Source: Copromyces sp. CBS 386.78 | Taxonomy: Eukaryota; Ascomycota; Sordariomycetes; Sordariales; Sordariaceae | Direction of reading: 5' to 3' | DNA: 64,000 nucleotides | NCBI GenBank assembly: GCA_030685235.1 | Contig: MU839145.1 | Span: 186,001 to 250,000, forward strand | Part shown: piece by piece, positions 61,568 to 64,000 of the stretch | How the letters are laid out: each line of letters opens with the position of its first letter | Position numbering within the stretch: the stretch's first letter is position 1 | Translations under genes and position numbers: made by a program | The notes under the pieces: model-generated | Database searches by the model: none | What the model saw: only the letters and a program-made list of their open reading frames with translations | What the model was told of the DNA's origin: nothing

Positions 61568-63450
61568 GGCGACGAGACTGGAGGGGTTTCGTCGACCGGA
61601 ACGTCGATGGACAAGGGCAGAGACGTGAGTTTTAGGGATAGGCGGGAGGCCGAGGCGGGCAGGTTGGTGGCGTGGCGGTATTGATTATTTTAGAGCCGAG
61701 TCACAAAGGCGGGATTATGAAAGGACTCGCTGTGGCTGTCGTGCATAAACAGGAAGCCGCGATGGGTTTCGGCGCGTTTGTGGGCGCGTCGCAACGGACG
61801 AGGAAGCGAGGTAGACGGGTTGCTGCTCGACGTGGTAAGGTTGAGGGTTTTGTGTGGGAAACCTGGAAAGGCGTGGGAAATTTTTGGGGGTTGCGCGACA
61901 AGGCGGTCGGTGGTCTATTCCCAGCAACGGCGGCAGCGGGCGTGGCAGCGGTGGGAGCTCTCAGGGCTTCGGCTTGCCTTCAAACGGAAAAGGGTAGAAA
62001 CACGCCGACCGTGACGGGTGAAGTCTGTGACCGACACCGATGGCTGCTACTTTTACAGTACAGCGGCAGGGCTCGCGCGTCCGTCGCAGAGGAGTGCCGT
62101 GTGATGGAAGCTCGTCACAGCAGCGAAGGGACGAGGGCGGAGGGCGGGCAGTATAAAGACCGACTTGGGCCTGTCAACAAAGAGCAAAATGGACGGCAAT
62201 GATAGATACAAGTGGATGATGGATGCTGGCACGGAAATGGGATAAAGTCGATGATGGTTTGGTGTGTTTGTCCACAGGAACGTGAATGGCAGATGGACCA
62301 CCCTGGTTCAGTCCTGGCGGTTCACGCACTTCTTGTTTCTTGATGGCGCCGTGGCGGACGACTGTGGAAAAAAAAAAACTGCAGTGTCTGTATAAGCGCG
62401 GGAGGAGGTGTACGTAGGTAGGCGAGGTAGGTCACGTCGCGAGGTATAGGTAGGTAGAGGTATGTGCCAGCGACAAGGGCGACCAGCAAAAAGCTGGTCA
62501 GTGCCCTGCCGACCGCAAAAGTGTCAGACTGGCGGGGAACTGGAGTGTCGGGTTTGTAAAGGCGGGATCAGGAAACCATGCTCTCACCGCGTTGCACTCC
62601 TGTGCACGAGCCACTCACAAAAAGAGGGATCGATGACTACAACGTGCGCCAATGGACGTGCGATCCAATCGCGATTCTCTTGGCAGCTGTGCACGGGCCC
62701 GGTCGTGGAGAGACTGGATCGCGGTGGCTGCCGTCGGACCAATCATCAAGCCATCGGCCGCGATCGTGAGCCTCTCTGCCTCTCAGTCGCACCGCACCTT
62801 TTCGGGCGTCCCCTTTGCTGTGCAGAAGTCGAAAGAAGCTTGTCTCGCCAGTCGCAACCAACGCGAAGCCACCGCGCACAAATCGCACCCATCCTTTCCA
62901 ACGAACTATTCGCAACCCTGTCAAGTTGTCTCTATGAATGGCTCACCAAGGCAACCTACACAAGTGTTCACGCGCCACACCTACAAGTCGTTGGGCACGC
63001 TGCTGACAGCCCGCTCTTCAGAATACCGGTACGAACTGGGTTCGGCTAACTACATTTTGCCCATCCTAGCCCAGTTGCAAGTTCATGCGTGGCATGTGGT
63101 TGACGATGGACGAAGCACTGTCACATGTCAATGACCAATATTGGACGATTCGCGACTGGTACTTCCGATGGAAATCGCAATTCCATCTCAAAGCAAGATG
63201 CGGACAGCACGAAGGTTGAATACATTCAGACTGAATTCAAATCTGTAGAGAGCCGCTGGCTATGTCCAAGAGCTTCCCTTCCAGACGGGGATTTGTACAG
63301 CACAACCATACATACGAAACACCGACACACATTCCATCCAATCAGTACACGTTACAGCCACAATCATAACCACAACACCTCTGCTTGTCTTTTTTGAACG
63401 ACGAAAATATCATGGTATCATATTGTTATATTTGTTGTAACCACAAGCAT
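61568..63450. other. Upstream region of the FG nucleoporin gene, 1.9 kb
   Basis: It lies between two minus-strand genes. It should hold the promoter of the nucleoporin gene and the 3' end of the SCP2 gene. There is an A-run at about 62368-62378 and an AGGTAGG-rich tract at about 62411-62462. Plus-strand open frames of 160-195 codons (62462-63049, 62652-63134) overlap one another in different phases and show no recognisable domain. Confidence 0.55.
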
Positions 63451-64000
63451 TTAGAGCTTGGCCTTGGTCTGGGCCTTCTTGAGGATGGGGTCGAGCTTGG
63501 TAGCCTTCATGACATCGCCCTTGATCTTGAGCTTGCCGGACATGAAGAGGCGCTGAGCGTTGGCCTTGCCGGCGACGAGCTGGGCAAAGTCGGCGTCGGA
63601 AAGGGAGAGTGTGACTATATTTGATAAGCAATTACTGTTAGTCTCCATCGTTGAGCAAGAAGAGAACACGAAGCACGACTAAAAGAAGCCAAAGGCGGGA
63701 TGGGGATGGATGGGCAGGCAAGTGGAAGGAAAACTAACCGCTGGGCTTCTCGCCAAGACCCTTGCCAACCTCGCCCTTGTTCTTGAGGTCAATGTGCCAC
63801 TGGTCGGTCTCGCCGGCGGCGTTCTTGAGGACAAAGGCAAAGACGGCGTTGCCCTGTTTGATGGCGTCCTTGCGGTCGGCGTCGCTGCCGGTAAGGGCGC
63901 TGTTGATGGCGTCGAAAGCGGCGGAGGAAGGGAACTTGTCTAAATCGTTACACGGCCACGGTCAGCACTTATTCGGGTCGAGGAGCATATGGCAAAGCAT
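63451..64000 (-). CDS. SCP2 sterol-carrier domain protein, peroxisomal, 5' end outside window
   Basis: Two exons are visible on the minus strand, 63939-63739 and 63614-63451. Their splice sites are GTTAGT/ATAG, with an acceptor (GATTTAG) before 63939, so at least one more exon lies beyond the right edge; 63940-64000 is intron. The visible 121 codons cover most of an SCP2 domain: FPSSAAFDAINSAL, NAVFAFVLKN, WHIDLKNKGEV, TLSLSDADFAQLVAGK and LFMSGKLKIKGDVMKATKL. This domain binds sterols, acyl-CoAs and other lipids in a hydrophobic tunnel. The C-terminus AKL is a type 1 peroxisomal targeting signal, so the protein probably acts in the peroxisome matrix. It is the second peroxisome-directed protein in the window. 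Confidence 0.88.

Noticed and set aside
62462..63134. Overlapping 195- and 160-codon plus-strand frames
   Set aside because: They overlap in different phases, show no domain, and the region is the expected promoter of the nucleoporin gene.
1..64000. CRISPR array, bacterial operons or prophage
   Set aside because: Spliced genes, nuclear pore and TFIIH components and RIP signatures show a fungal nuclear genome; no regularly spaced palindromic repeats with unique spacers are present.

Overview
The window comes from a filamentous ascomycete, most likely a Sordariomycete. The genes have short GT-AG introns (59-137 bp where measured), and the proteins are fungal or general eukaryotic: Nup85, a Boi/Pob1-type SH3-SAM-PH protein, Tfb5 and a Nup2-type nucleoporin. 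The base composition is two-faced. Gene islands have balanced GC content. They alternate with very AT-rich blocks (about 1-9430, 10795-22370 and 37430-53090) in which CpA/TpG is scarce, TpA is abundant and CpG survives. This is the signature of repeat-induced point mutation (RIP, C-to-T at CpA on either strand). Ruined reading frames there carry almost only TAA/TAG stops, as expected when CAA, CAG and TGG codons are hit.

Layout. 1-7900: RIP-mutated repeat DNA with unidentified decayed coding sequence. 8020-8455: a 9-bp minisatellite with higher-order structure, joined to the end of a Mutator-like element (8467-8672). 9431-10655: unmutated host DNA without a clear gene. 10658-22600: a Tc1-type DNA transposon (TA target site, terminal inverted repeats, DD34E transposase) that also carries a second long reading frame; a Ty3/gypsy retrotransposon (12695-19955, TSD CCCTT) is inserted in that frame. 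22603-37413: gene island with a secreted phospholipase A2 (+), Nup85 (-), an SH3-SAM-PH protein (-), a peroxisomal dienoyl-CoA isomerase-like protein (+) and Tfb5 of TFIIH (-). 37423-53142: a three-level nest. MULE-2 (82-bp TIRs, 9-bp TSD) contains MULE-1 (about 120-bp TIRs, 8-bp TSD), which contains a second Ty3/gypsy element (39982-48010, 418-bp LTRs, TSD CGATC). 53152-64000: second gene island with a single-pass membrane protein bearing PPxY motifs (+), a small membrane protein (-), a large FG nucleoporin with a C-terminal Ran-binding domain (-), and an SCP2 sterol-carrier protein running off the right edge (-).

Functional links are modest, as expected for a fungal chromosome segment. Two proteins belong to the nuclear pore (Nup85 scaffold, Nup2-type FG/Ran-binding). 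Two carry C-terminal peroxisomal targeting signals (SKL, AKL). One is a polarity scaffold. The strongest structural results are the exact boundaries of the five mobile elements, each supported by matching target-site duplications, and the order of insertion they give. The most unusual candidate is the long accessory reading frame inside the Tc1-type element. All element and family assignments come from reading the sequence by eye, without database searches.
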